Positions 45,001 through 57,100 of a stretch of 64,000 nt of DNA are shown here, piece by piece (position 1 is the stretch's first letter; the number at the start of each line of letters is the position of its first letter). The notes below the pieces were generated by a model. That model was not told where the DNA came from, made no database searches, and was given only the letters and a program-made list of their open reading frames with translations. The translations under genes were made by a program, and so were the position numbers. Source of the DNA: Golubevia sp. BC0850 (taxonomy: Eukaryota > Basidiomycota > Exobasidiomycetes > Golubeviales > Golubeviaceae); the NCBI GenBank assembly GCA_012976225.1, contig JAAVVG010000015.1, forward strand, positions 496,001 through 560,000. The letters run 5' to 3'.

Positions 45001-45951
45001 TTCTCCATATAGATCTCCATATAAGAAACCTTGACCAAGTATTCAGTATTAGGAGGAGAAGACATGATGCTCTCGAAGATCTGACCAGTGATTCTTGGGA
45101 TGATACCTCTCTGGGTGTCTGAGTTGATATCTCCCATCATGGTATACTGTATTCAAAATCATGCCATTCCACAAGGGAGAGCGGTCAAGAAGAGATGAAG
45201 GAGAGAGGAAGAGGTTGTCAATGATCGGAAGGAATTTGAGCACGAGGAGGTAATTGTGAACTGTCAAGATTGAAGTACTCACAGTTTTACCTGAACCTGT
45301 CTGTCCATATGCGAAGATCGTACCGTTGTATCCGTTGATAACATCTGGAGGAGGTCATGAATCGAGAGAGGATATAGGAACGAGGTCAATTTCGAGCTGG
45401 CTCTTCGCAGAGAAACGCGGAGCTCTCGCTACATTCCATGACTTGAAACTAGGAGCTTTCTGTCTTTCAATCGAGAATCAGGTGGAGATCTCTACAAGCG
45501 ATAGGCGAACTGGTGCACCTCCTCAGCTCAGTCTCTAATCACCCTCCATCCCTCCCTCCTTCCTACAAAGCCCTGTGTCTCAGATCATAGGCACCCGATA
45601 CCCACCGTCAACAGTCTCTTTAATTCCAAACTCGAACACGTCCTGCTGTTCAGTTCCCATCGGGAAAGCCTTGTCGAAATTGAAACCATTGGCTTCTGGA
45701 CCAGTTGGAGGAGCGTTCTTCAGCTTGACAGTGGTTCGAGTTCCATCGTCATCTTGAGGGAAGTCTACTACAATGTCTCCTCCCTCTCTCAGCTCTAGAG
45801 AATTGGGAGGACGAAAACTGATAAGAGACGAGGGAGAGTGAGAGGAAAGGGGAGGGGAGGGTGAGCCTTGCACAGCAACTGGTAGGAGAGAGCTAGAGTT
45901 AGACTATTGAGGGAACACCTACCGAGTGACTACCTTTACATTTCCGGACAT
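42077..45951 (-). CDS. KIN1: Kinesin-1 heavy chain
   Basis: Conventional kinesin is a plus-end-directed microtubule motor that moves vesicles and dynein to hyphal tips. Seven exons: 45951-45923, 45817-45606, 45344-45283, 45146-44981, 44788-44415, 44326-42764 and 42658-42077, 995 residues. Motor motifs are the P-loop [17 protein letters not shown], switch [12 protein letters not shown], switch [19 protein letters not shown] and the neck-proximal [19 protein letters not shown] long coiled coil follows, then the fungal tail ([19 protein letters not shown] and [16 protein letters not shown]). Near the C-terminus the autoinhibitory IAK-type motif reads [11 protein letters not shown], so the central lysine is replaced by isoleucine. 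The first exon is only 29 nt. Donors include GTAGGT and GTGGGT. The class assignment is firm from the fungal kinesin-1 tail. Confidence 0.93.
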
Positions 45952-46587
45952 GATTTAAGGAAAGTGTGCGAAGTGGGAGGAGTGATAGAGTTGCAGGCTT
46001 TAGAGGGTAGATAGTTGCAGAAAGTGTTGTTCGCTGTTGCTGTGATCGTCCTGGCTTGACTGCGACTGCCAGCTCTCTTGTCAGCTCTCTTGCTTCTGGA
46101 GGTTGCTGAGAGTTGAGAGTTGTAAGGGGAATAGAAGAGATAAGATGAAGAGGAAGATAAGATGAAGAGGAAAGGTTGTGGTGAGGAGAAGTAGACCTCC
46201 AACGATAAGGGTAGCAAGGCCCGATACAGCGCAGCCTGCTCTCTCTTTCTCTCCCTCTTCCTCTTTCTCTTACTCTACGATTTCGACTCAACTCTTGTTT
46301 TCTTGGTCAGATCAAACTGTGACTAATAATTCGGATTCACAGAGGGAATCGGTGATGAGGCGAGTTACTCGTACCAACTATTACCATTGCTATCTAATTC
46401 TTAAACTTCCTTCCACCACACGAACGCTCCTATCTCTCTAATAGTAGTCTTCCTTCCCATTCGCAACAGGTCGGCCTGATTGAACTCATTCCTCGATCTA
46501 CAATGACATGGTCAGGACCAGATAACAGCTAGTGAGTCGGGCCGTGACGTTGCCTCACATCGTTCCACCATTCTTTTAAACTGTGCA
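45952..46587. other. Kinesin promoter region
   Basis: This 636-bp stretch upstream of the kinesin start contains no conserved coding sequence. It is purine-rich on the plus strand around 46135-46175, a pyrimidine-rich leader for kinesin. Its right edge abuts the truncated F-box copy. Confidence 0.45.
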
Positions 46588-47660
46588 GTTCAGATATCTT
46601 CTATCCTTCAGAGTCTGGATTCTTTCAATCAGTTGGAGGAAGTAGAGATTTCCGCCTCAACCCTTAATGATTTGATCTCAAAGTCTAACTCCAAGATTTT
46701 GAAAATTAGCAACAACTCCTATGGAAATTGGTTGAGGCGTTATGACCAAGACATAGTAAGGACCTCCTTGAACAATAGACAGCTTTCCCAATGTATCAGC
46801 AAGTTCACAGGAGGGTTAATAGAATGACCTGTGACATCGGCATGGTCATGAATACTGCAATTGCTGGGTTGAGGGTTTCTAGAGAAAGCCTTCAAGATCT
46901 AGACACACGTTATGCTCGACGATTCAATGAAGGAGAGTGCTTTCTTCTAGTAACAGATTGTCCGAATCTGCAGTCCTTAAAGATGAAATTATCTTTCGAT
47001 GTCCTGGATTGGCCTGCAAGCTCATCCGGTCAGAGACGTACCTCGAAGCTCAAGGTGCTGGATCTCAACTTTGAGGTCCATAAAGTCACTCCGCTGGATC
47101 AGTCAGGGGAATGGGTGGGAGAAGCTTTGGAAGAGTTATCGCTGACCCGCGTACAGTTTGCAGAAGTGTCCATATTCGAACCCTTCAGACCTTTCAGCTC
47201 TACTCTCAAAATGCTACGTTTATTTGGATCTGCTAGCCTTCGACGAAGCTCGAGCCCTTGGTGGTCCGAAAGCTTTTACTTCAAATCCCTTCACACTCTT
47301 CGAGTGGAAGCGAATATAGAACTGGTCAAGTTCTTCTTGAAGCATCAATCCACATCCCTTCAAAGGATTGAGATCAACGCCTTTCAAGGTGGACCAGAGG
47401 CTCATTACAATCACAAGGATATTCTCAGGATTCTAAAATCTTGCAGAGAGTCTCTAACTTCGGTTTGTCTTCAAGAAGTCCGCCCGCTGGGAATCAAGAC
47501 CGAGGGAATTTCAGAATTGGACAAGTTGGAAGTCTTGAAAACGCGGCTGAAAAGCTTCTCTCTTCCATTGTTGAGACGTCTATCCCTCAGTTTCCTCGAC
47601 TCAACCTTCGACAAGCTGTACGGCTCTTTAGAAATCCCTGAAATCTTAGAATGTGAATGA
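46588..47660 (+). pseudogene. 5'-truncated F-box/LRR copy
   Basis: Homology to the F-box gene at 23035 begins abruptly at VQISSILQSLDSFNQLE, which corresponds to about residue 155 of that protein; the F-box itself is missing. Matching segments include EISASTL, DLISKSNSKILKISNNSY, CPNLQSLKM, NHKDILRILKSCRESL and the FSLP motif near the end. The frame shifts near 46815-46820, after KFTGG; the rest (46823 onward) is read in another frame to a stop at 47660. Possible further coding remnants (GTEIATHQVSALHFL, near 47771) lie downstream after a plausible acceptor. It looks like a partial duplication that no longer encodes a functional adaptor. Confidence 0.65.
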
Positions 47661-48625
47661 GTACCCCTTCGGTGAATCTTTCATCTTAGGAGACTGAACG
47701 CTTTCCGTTGTTCTTACCTTTTCTTTCTTCTCATCCAAATTCGAATGTTACCAGGTGTTTAGGGAACAGAAATCGCCACCCATCAAGTCTCTGCTCTGCA
47801 CTTTCTCCTTGAAGAACGAGATATCACAATCGAGCTAGATCAAGCGGTAACGCCTCAACTTTTCTTCAAAGACCTGTATCAAAAGACGGATCTCTTAGCT
47901 CAAGTCCCAAGTTTCATAAGCCCAGAGAAGACTTATACATTGGATTCTAATTCTCAGGTGACCAAACTCTTTCCTGCTCCTCCCCCTTCTCATTTTCAGG
48001 CCTACTGTACCCTGTACCCCATTTCATGCAAAAGCCATTTGAGTTTATCGCTTTCTTTTGAGTGAGCATGTTCAATTCGGAAGTTCTCCTTTCTTCTCTG
48101 GAAAGTTGATCTGTGTCTCGGGGTTTCGATCAGCTCTCCTACCATCCTGCATTCTCCTCCAGATCGAGAGACTTCAACGCCCGAGGACTCAAGAATCAAG
48201 ATCGCGAAGATTGTAAAGGAGTTGGCTAAAGGAAGGAGAGATGCTGAAGCAAGATCCAGTCAACTCTTCTGGTTCTAGTTTCCAAAGCTACTCTTGATCA
48301 TTTCTACTTCGATATTACGGAAGAGCCGACCAAAAAGGATAAATTTGACCTTTTACTTTGGGGTCTAGAATACTAGTCTGAAGCCAAACCCGCGACCAAA
48401 GGAAGAAGGTGGAATATTGGCCTTCGGAATAAAGAGCAAGACATCACAACGAGCCTCCTCTCTTGGGTGAGACTTTGAAGCAATTGCCATGATTTTCTCG
48501 TCGATGTGGAAAGAATACACAAAAGAGAGGAGAGGTAAAGTGAGAAGAGACTTGAAAGTACAAACGAAACAAAGAATACACGTGCGTTGATGATTGAATT
48601 GTTCGAGGACATTGAGTGGTGTAGC
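47661..48625. other. Region between the truncated F-box copy and CTK1 3' end
   Basis: Two stretches read as open plus-strand coding-like sequence: about 47771-47957 (after a TTTAG acceptor) and about 48161-48279 (after a TCCTCCAG acceptor, ending FWF stop). They could be C-terminal exons of the truncated F-box copy or of another decayed gene. No family was recognised. Confidence 0.3.
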
Positions 48626-51600
48626 TTAGTGTTTTCGAGAAGTGCTCGACGAGGCAGCAGTCGTTGCTTTCCGACTCTTCTTGTGAATCCGAGATTCGAA
48701 TTCGTGCCATTCACCTCCGGCACTTGAGAGGATTCTGTCGAGAAGAGGAGAAGAGACAGATGTTGTTTGTCAGTTTGTGGTCTGAGAGTGCGAAGCGCGA
48801 TGGGGAGAAGAAAGAATTCTCAACTCACCCAGCCGGTCGTTCAGCTACAGGCAACTCAGTTATGAAATAGTCCATTTCCAGAGCTTCCTTGGCTGACGAT
48901 CGCCGCTGAGGATCGTAAGTGAGTAGAGCTTGAGCTACAGCTAGCGCAGCTGGGGTGAGCTTGTACCTGATTTCCCAGGTTGGCAATTGGAAGAATAGAG
49001 CGAAAGCCAAGCCAGAGAAAAAGGAAAGCAATGTCAGCAGAAAATCATGAAAGCAACGGCGATGATCGGAGACTCACCGTCCAAACGCTTTTCGGAAGAT
49101 CTTTTCTTCCTTCTCCTCCAGCGGAACATCGACAGGCGAAACCTGGACCTTCGGTTTCTCTTCCGACTCCAGCTCTGTCTCGTCTCCAGCCATCTCCTTC
49201 GTTTCTTCCGTCGTTCCTTTGACCGGCGAGGTCGATCTTGACTTTGAACCGCTCTCGTTCTCCACCGTCTCCTTCTCCCCGGTTGCCACATCCGCTTCTT
49301 TCTGTTCTTTCTTCTCGACAGCTGCTCCACCGCTTCCAGGAGCTTTGACAAGTTCGAACCAAGGGAGAGATTCCGCTTCTGGCCATCTGTCAGAAGTGAC
49401 TGGACCAAGAACATCGGTAACGACTTGGATTTGATGAAGATCATCACTACCAGGGAAAATGGCTCTGCGAGAGAAGAGTTCGACGAAGATGCACCTGATG
49501 GATAGGCAATGAGGAAGAGGTTTCGGGTCAGCATCGTCTTCGTGGGCGATGGGGATGCGAACCAAGCTTCAACTCACCCAGCACCCCACATATCGATCTC
49601 AGGTCCGTACACTGTAGCACCGAAGAGCAGCTCCGGAGGTCTGTACCAAGAAGTGCAAACTCTGTTGGTGTAGTCTTCTTTTCTTCTCTTAGCGTACACT
49701 CGAGCTAAACCAAAGTCTGCTATCTTGAGTCGTCCGAAATTGTCTAGCAAGATGTTTGAGCACTTGAGATCTCGATGCAAAACTGATTTCTTGTGAAGGT
49801 AACTTAGAGCTGAAAGGAGTTGATGTGAGAGTGACTTGAGATGTTGGGGTGCGAATCTCAGAGAAGGATGGTTCAAGACTCCAGACAGATCGTGCTCTAG
49901 ATAGTCGAACACCATGTAGAATTCGCCTGCGGTGCCAAAAATTGGAGGTGGAGTAGGACAAGAAAGCTCAGCAGAAGTAGATCGGAAGTGACAAATCACA
50001 CAACTAATCTCATGACTAACTATCGAGACTCACCTTTTGAAACCATCATCTCATGTAATCGAACCACATTCTCATGTTTCAAGCTCTGAAGCAGTTTGAT
50101 CTCTCGAAGTGCTGTGATAGGGAATCCATCTTTCTCCTTCTCCATCCTGAGCTTCTTCAGAGCTACCAAAGTCCCTGAAGACTCTGCTCGAGCCTTGAAG
50201 ACCTTTCCATAAGTTCCTTCTCCAACTTGAGCCATGATTTCGTAACCTTCCTTTGCTAAGGCGCGAGCAGGAGAGCGAGGTGGCGTGTAAGGTACGGTAG
50301 ACGCAGCTTGGAGATCCGATTGGTTGGGTTGCGGTTCATCGACTGGAAGATTGGATCCTTGAGCAGCGGCAGCTATTTCGGCAGTAGCGATGGCAGCAAG
50401 CATAGCACTGCTCGGAGCCTCCTCTTTGGCTATTTCTCTAGCGTCTGAGGCACTATTCATTGGTGCGTCTTGGTGGAAACCGTTTGTTGCAGAGTCTTGA
50501 GGATCTTGAATGGCCACATCCTTCATTGGAGTGTCCTCTCCGTCTTTTGAGCCTTCTCTAATGGTAGTCCAACCAGAGGATCCAGATCGAGAGGCAGAGA
50601 TCGAGAGAGTAGAATTCTGTCCGTTAGCGGAAGTGGTTTTTGATGTTGCGCTTCGATCCTTTCTTGAGAGCACTCTACCTGGAGGTTGATGTTCCGGGGA
50701 GAGCGAAGCATTCTCTCTGTGAGTGAATAGAGCCTTCTCCTGCTCTGCCTCTCTTCTCGTTTCCTCCTCTTTCAATCTCTGTACTCTTTGCTTCTCTTTC
50801 TTCTCCCTCTCCGCCGCAGCGTCCCTCTCTCTGACCTGGGCTCTAGCTTTCTCGATGTCATCTCGAACTTGATATCGATCTCTATCCTTGCCCATAGACT
50901 TTGGTCTGCTTGGCGGCGGTGATCTAGATCGATTTCTACCACCATCGTCTCTTCGATCTCGCCAACTTCCCCCGCCCCTATCTCTTCCATTATCTTGTCT
51001 CCGATCCCTAGCTCTACCGCTACCATGGTCCAATGATCCAGTGTCACGTTCTCTACTCCTGCTAGAGCTCCTCTTCCTCCTCCTTCTATCATCTGGACTT
51101 CTTGGGCTTGCACTGATGTCTGAGACAGACCTAGAGCGTTTCCTCCTAGATCTTCCAGGCCTGTCATTTTTGGAGTTGGAGTGAGAAGATCCTCTCCTCG
51201 GCGGAGAAGAACTACCAGGTTCTTTCTTCCAAGCTGGTATATGACTTGAAGATTCCAACATGAATTGCCTCCCTCTTTCCTTGTCTATTTCGGCAAAATT
51301 CGTAGGTTTCCTCGAATCTTCTCTGAATCTACTATCTTGCTGATTTCCTCGATCTCTCTCTTTCCCTTTGACGCTTCCAGCACTACTTCTAGAGTCTCGA
51401 TCGTCATGAGCATCTCTTCTTGGACTATCTCGTCTGAGACTGTCCCCTCTTCTAGGACTAGCAGTTCTCCTGGGACTGTCAGCTCTTGAAGTCCTCGAAG
51501 TGCTTTCTTTGACGTCTCGGCGATTTGGAGAATCCACTGAGGTGACGACTGAGTCTTGCCTAGTCCTGGATTGATAGTCTATGGGCGGAAGCGGAAGAGC

Positions 51601-52415
51601 AAACAAAGGCAGTTGAGAGCGAGGAAGGAAGTTGGTTCAGTTTCACAAGGTTTCAGAGAGACTAAAGATCGAAATCGAGCCGAGGAAGTGAAAGGCACAA
51701 AAAGAGAAAGAGAAAGAGAAGGGGAACGATGCAAGAAGCATCGCTGGCAGGGGAGGAAGGGAAGGAGAACGAACTCACCAGCATCCAAGGTAGAATCTAA
51801 AGTACGTCTAGAATGGTCCTGATAGCTCCCATTCGAGTGGCCTCCATTCGTGCTCCCCACTCCAGAGTTGTAGTTGAGATCGTCTAGACGAGATGAAGAG
51901 GAAGAATTGTTATTGGATCTTGAAGCAGGAGCTCTTGAAGGACCGCTAGGATAGTAAGAGCTTGCCTGATTGAAAGGTCGAGGTTGGTTGTGAGGATGGT
52001 GCTGGTACTGGTGCTGTGGTTGAGTACGATGATTCTGTTGCTGTTGTTGCTGTTGATGTATTTGTTGAGGAGGTGGCCTAGGCCTGAAGTTGGAATTGAA
52101 GTTCTGCTGATTCTGGAAGGTAGAGGTCATCTGAGGTGGATTAGAAGGTGGGACAGCAGCTGCCGTCGCTCCTCTCCAACCTGAATCTATGGTTCTTGGA
52201 CCTAACGGAGGAGTAGATTGTGGTTGTTGTTGAGGATTAGGGAAGCCAGGTCTAGGATAAGGAGGTCTACCATGCTGCTGCTGAGGACGATAGACATTCC
52301 TTTGGTCAAAGCCGCCTCTGTTATTACCACCAGTTTGACCTTGAGTCTGACCTGGACCCGTTGGTATTTCACCAGAAGCATAACCAAGCCTTTTCTTGTT
52401 GTTTCTCCTACCCAT
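48626..52415 (-). CDS. CTK1: CTK1/CDK12-type RNA polymerase II CTD kinase
   Basis: Ctk1 is the cyclin-dependent kinase that phosphorylates Ser2 of the RNA polymerase II C-terminal domain during elongation. Six exons: 52415-51779, 51578-50034, 49926-49578, 49494-49078, 48966-48829 and 48722-48626, 1060 residues. The first 700 residues are low-complexity: a Gln/Pro-rich start and an Arg/Ser-rich region typical of CDK12 homologues. The kinase domain shows GEGTYGKVFKA, LVALKKLRMEKEKDGFPITALREI (PITALRE-type helix), LHRDLKCSNILL, IADFGLARVY and the T-loop DYTNRVCTSWYRPPELLFG. An acidic insertion of about 80 residues interrupts the C-lobe after LPWFELVK. The family C-terminal GEWHEFESR motif is present in the last exon. 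The start MGRRNNKKR lies just upstream of FCF1 in divergent orientation. Confidence 0.92.
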
Positions 52416-52687
52416 ACTGAACGACGAACCAACGATAGATTGGATGGAGAGTCAGCTGGATAGCTCCTCCCTCTCCCTTCCTTACCGAAGATTGACTCAC
52501 CTTGATGGGCGAGAAGTATTGCCTGATTGAAATTATCTTTTTTTTCAAGAATCCATTCCCCCTATGAGTGATTAGCTCCTAATAGTGTTGTTCTTGTCGA
52601 ATTGCTGCGAGCAGTTAGGGTTCTACACAGACTTTTCTTCTTCCCAGCCACCCCATCGATCATCAAAAATCATATCTCATCTTCATC
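52416..52687. promoter_or_regulatory. Divergent promoter region of CTK1 and FCF1
   Basis: 272 bp separate the two divergent start codons. A T-run at about 52538-52546 is the only notable element. No specific site is claimed. Confidence 0.35.
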
Positions 52688-53639
52688 ATGGGTAAATCAA
52701 AGCAAGTCAAGAAGTTCGGTGCTGTCAAGAGAATGCTCAATCCAAACGATCCAAGACTCAAAGCCAATCAAAAGGTGGAACAGGCAAAGAAAGCTGCAGA
52801 GACTGAGCAGAAGCAGAAGAAGAGGAAGATCGATGCTCCTGCCAGTTCTCTCTTCTTTGCTCATAACGAAGCTCTTGGACCTCCTTATAGAGTCATAGTT
52901 GATACCAATTTCATCAACTTCAGCTTGCAGAACAAGATCGAGTTGGTGCAGGGAATGATGGATTGCTTGTATGCTGAGAGTGAGTAACTTTTGCAGACGG
53001 ATGCCAAAGAGGGCAGTTCAGCTGGGGCAAGAACCGAATCGAATACTGGTTCCCTCAAGATCATGTTTAGGACTACAACATGCGCTTGTAGACGAAAGAG
53101 GTTTTTCAATAGGGAAAGAGGCAAAGAGGTTAGAGGATTGCCAGTGGGAACCTATCAGCTTTCTGAACCCTCAACTTTCTTACTCTCTCACTTTCTCCCG
53201 TTTGCCTCCAGGTATACCATGTATCACAGACTGTGTCATAGCAGAGTTAGAGTCCCTCGGACCCAAGTTCCGGATAGCTCTCAGAGTTGCAAGAGACCCA
53301 AGATTCGAGAGGTTACCTTGTTCTCACAAGGGATCTTATGCCGATGACTGCATTATCGACAGAATTACTGCTCACAAGTGCTATTGTGTAGCTACCTGTG
53401 ATAGGGATTTGAGGAGGAGAGTCAGGAAGATTCCAGTGAGTACCTCTGTTCCATCATCGAATAGAAGTGAATCGAGAAACAAACTCGCCTGCCTTTGAGA
53501 GCATCTATCTCACTTTTCCATATTCTTGTTCTCGTCATTGCCTACCGCTTCATTCTTCTCTCAGGGTATCCCTTTGATGAACATCGTTTCACGACAGTAT
53601 AGAGTCGAGAGGCTGCCAGATCAAGGACTCCCTTCGTAG
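52688..53639 (+). CDS. FCF1: FCF1/UTP24 PIN-domain rRNA endonuclease
   Basis: Fcf1 (Utp24) is the SSU-processome endonuclease that cleaves pre-rRNA at sites A1 and A2. Exons 52688-52979, 53212-53435 and 53565-53639 encode 196 residues, the expected length. The start [17 protein letters not shown] is almost the family consensus. The PIN-domain acidic residues are in [38 protein letters not shown] and [18 protein letters not shown]. The C-terminus [18 protein letters not shown] is diagnostic. It is the third ribosome-biogenesis gene in this window along with UTP21 and HAS1, though about 50 kb from them. Confidence 0.95.
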
Positions 53640-54123
53640 TCCTCTCAGAGCTGCCTGCTCGAAAAACAGCTTCGCGTCTGTGTAACCATGAAGAACAATA
53701 GATCAAAGTCATTTGAACTCGGGACTAGACTACGAGCGCTTGTTATCAAGACGTCAATCCTTCAAACTCTTCCTTATCTCTCGATCTTAGGTCCCTTACT
53801 CTGTTTACTGCATCCCTTTTTTTGTACTGTATCAATAGACCACACCTCAATCCTTCCATCAGCTCTCATTTCATTTTCTGATTCAGTGTCTAAGAGCAGA
53901 TGAAACACGATTACAGGAACTCAAGGATCGAACTGAGCACTGAAAATCCTTCTTCAGTCGTCCTCTTCCGGAGTCATCTTAGACCTCAGAGGTCTACAGA
54001 TATTCTTGTGAATTGGTTTTGAGCAACTGTTCGACCTCTGCTCCTTGGGAATGGAGTTGTGACTCATTAGCAAGAGCGCATGACTCATCTCTTCAGAGGC
54101 CTCGAAAGTGGTTTTAAAGTCAA
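53640..54123. other. Intergenic between FCF1 and the RNA-repair gene
   Basis: These 484 bp between codirectional genes contain the FCF1 3' flank and the next promoter. A T-run is at 53817-53824. I see no RNA gene or repeat. Confidence 0.5.
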
Positions 54124-57100
54124 ATGGGACTTACATATCTTCGTGTTCTGCAAAAAAATTCCTCTTTGATCTCATCATTTGCTGATCACAAAATGTTGGA
54201 ACACTCTCTCTTCAACATCTCAACCAAGTCTTCAGGATTCACGGCAATCTTTGGATCAAATCTTGACTCAATAGCCTCCAGCTTCCAAACTCAAGATGTG
54301 GTTCAAGAAGCTATCAAATCATCAAAAACCTGTCCATCTCGTCATTCACAACCGCACATCACTTTGATTACGAGAGAGGACGCCTCTCTCTTGAAATCGA
54401 AATCAATCGAACCTGAAACGCTCTTCCCAACTCCAACACTTCAAGATCTACACTTCATCGGATTGGGATCCGTGTCGTATTCAAGCTCAACTACAAAACG
54501 GAATTTATCGTTTCACGTTGTGGTTATCTCTCCTTCTATAAATCGGATCCGATTAAAGAATGGTCTACCGATGAAAGATTTTCACGTCACGTTAACTGGA
54601 GATGGTTCTGAACAGACTGGGAAACCGAAATCAAGAGGTCTTGATTCTCTGCTAGAGAAACTCAACTTAGAGCCTAGATCCAACAACGTCGAGGTTCTAG
54701 AGGCACTCTCCAAACATCATCTTCTCCAAGGCAACCTCCTTCTAGCTTTGGAAACTTCCGTCAAGCTCGTCACTTTTCTCATCTCCCGAACTCTTCCTTC
54801 TGACAGATCTTCATCAACTTCAGAGGGTGAGTCTTCCAGAACAGATTTGATTGAAACTTTGAACCAGCTACCAAGAGCTCTCCTACTTTTGGGGAACATG
54901 GCGTTCGAGAACTCTCAGTTTAGATTGGCAATGCTCAGCTTCTCTAAAAGTTATTCAACATCGAAAAAGTCTCATGAGCCCACAACTAAGATTCAGACAG
55001 CAGCAATCAGAGGTATATTATCTTGTTGGAAGTTCACGGAATTGGGAAACTGCTGCCTGAAAGAAGAATGGTTAAATCAGCTCTCGACTTTACCAACTAG
55101 TATTTCCAAGATGATATTTCAACCTTGGGATCCAGAACTGAAGGAGGAGATTAGAAGCAGAGTGGAAACAAAGTCGAGAGACATCGGGTGGAGTGTTGAT
55201 GACCGACTGGTTTGCGAAAGGGGGAAAAGGTTGATGGTGCCTATTGAGGAATTCGAGCTCGGTCTATTTGATGCTCGACCTGAAGACAAAGTCGACTTCC
55301 ATGAGATGCAGAGATTCTTTGTAAGTAAAGTATGCGTCTTGGTCGAAAGAACTGGCGAAGCTGACTCGAGTCCTCACTTCCCTACTTCTTCAGTCGTGGG
55401 TCATTCCGTTTCGACTTTGCAGCTCTTCTACTCCTCGAGAAATTTCGGACATCTCTGCTCTCAAGACCCTAGGCATAACGCACGTCCTCACTTTGACTGC
55501 CGAGACACCGCTCCCAGATTCTTGGTTCTCAGCTTTGTCGATCGGTTACACCTTTCTTCCAATCGAAGATGGTCGATGTCCAAGTCTAGCAAGCTTCAGG
55601 ATCTTCAGTTCTCTAGCAATCGAAGTCATGGAGAAGGGAGGATGTCTATTAGTCCACTGCGCTGGTGGGAAAGGGCGAGCAGGAAGTATTCTATCGGCTT
55701 ACATCTCAGCCTTTGGATTCGAGTCCCCACCACTTCCACTCCATTCGACTTCTCGGTGGTACGGCTCAAACACAGCTGACAAAATCTGGACATATCCTCA
55801 ACTCGGAGCTTCTCAAGCCATCGAAAAGATTCGAACTTTGAGACCTGGATCTATTGAGACTCAAGACCAAGAAGCCGGAATCAAGAAATGGGTACAAGAG
55901 ATTCTTCAAAATGGGGCGTTTCCAAAACTAGTGGAAGAACCTGAGCCTACCTTTCCGATCCTCACGTCGACTTCTGGAAAGACTACTTTGGAAACAGTCT
56001 CTTGTCCAAGAGCCTTGGACGATATCGACCTACTAATTCTGGTGGGACTTCCAGGATCCGGAAAGAGCTTCTTCCGGAAACTTCTTTGCGCAAGAGATCC
56101 TTCAAGATGGCAAGGGGTTAATGGAGATGAGGATGGTGGAAGAAAAGCCGTGGAAGCAGCTCTAAGTAACTTTGGTAAAAATTCTTCTTCTCATTCCTCC
56201 TTCAAAGGTTTAATCGTAGATCAATGTTCAGTAACTGCTTCAAGTCGAAAAGTCCTCCTTCAACTTGCTCATAGATCTACCAAACCTGTCGTCGTCTACT
56301 TCAACTATTCGGAAGAACTCTGCTCCTTCAGGGCTAGTTGTAGACCTTCTCATCCTTCAATCAGACCATCTTCTGCTTCAAACATCGTCAACTCTTTCTC
56401 TAAGAATCTGGAACATCCCTCAATTCAAGAAGGCTTCTCATCCATAGTCACCGTCGATAGTTTCTCAGGTTCCATTCATCTAGCTCTACTTCTATCTCCA
56501 ATCGGGATTTTCAAATTCCCAAGAACCGCTCATCTTCTCAATCTTGGGGCGGCCACAGATGATGATATAGTCGGGAGAGCTACCATTAGTTTAGATCAAG
56601 AAGTCTTGAGGAAAGACAGAGAGCCATCTTCCAGTCAACTCGAAACTTCTTTCACAAAATGCCTGATCACTGAGAAAATAGACGGAGCCAACGTGGGAAT
56701 TTCGTTATCAGATTGCAGATCTCTTCAAGTTCAAAACCGTTCTCACTGGATTTCTTCAGACCCTCAATTCAAGAAGGTTGAACTGTGGCTTGACAGACAT
56801 CGGGTCGAATTGCACTCTCTCTTGGACCGTGACAACGAAGGATTCCCAGCAAGGTTTATTTTATTCGGAGAATGGATGAGTGCCACTCATAGTCAGTGTT
56901 CTGAGTGGATGCTGAAGAATTCGACTTGTCAACAGAAATCTTACCTCTCTTTGCTATCTGTTATCCTCTTCCGACAGGTATCCCTTACACCCATCTCGCT
57001 TCGCTCTTCATAGCCTTTGACCTCTACGATAGAATGAATGACATTTTTCTACCTAGAGCTCAAATGATGTCACTCTTCCAAAGGTTCTCTCCTTCAATCT

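Noticed and set aside
50888-51184. Plus-strand leucine-rich open frame opposite CTK1
   Set aside because: It mirrors the Arg/Ser-rich coding region of CTK1 and has no splice-linked continuation or family motif.
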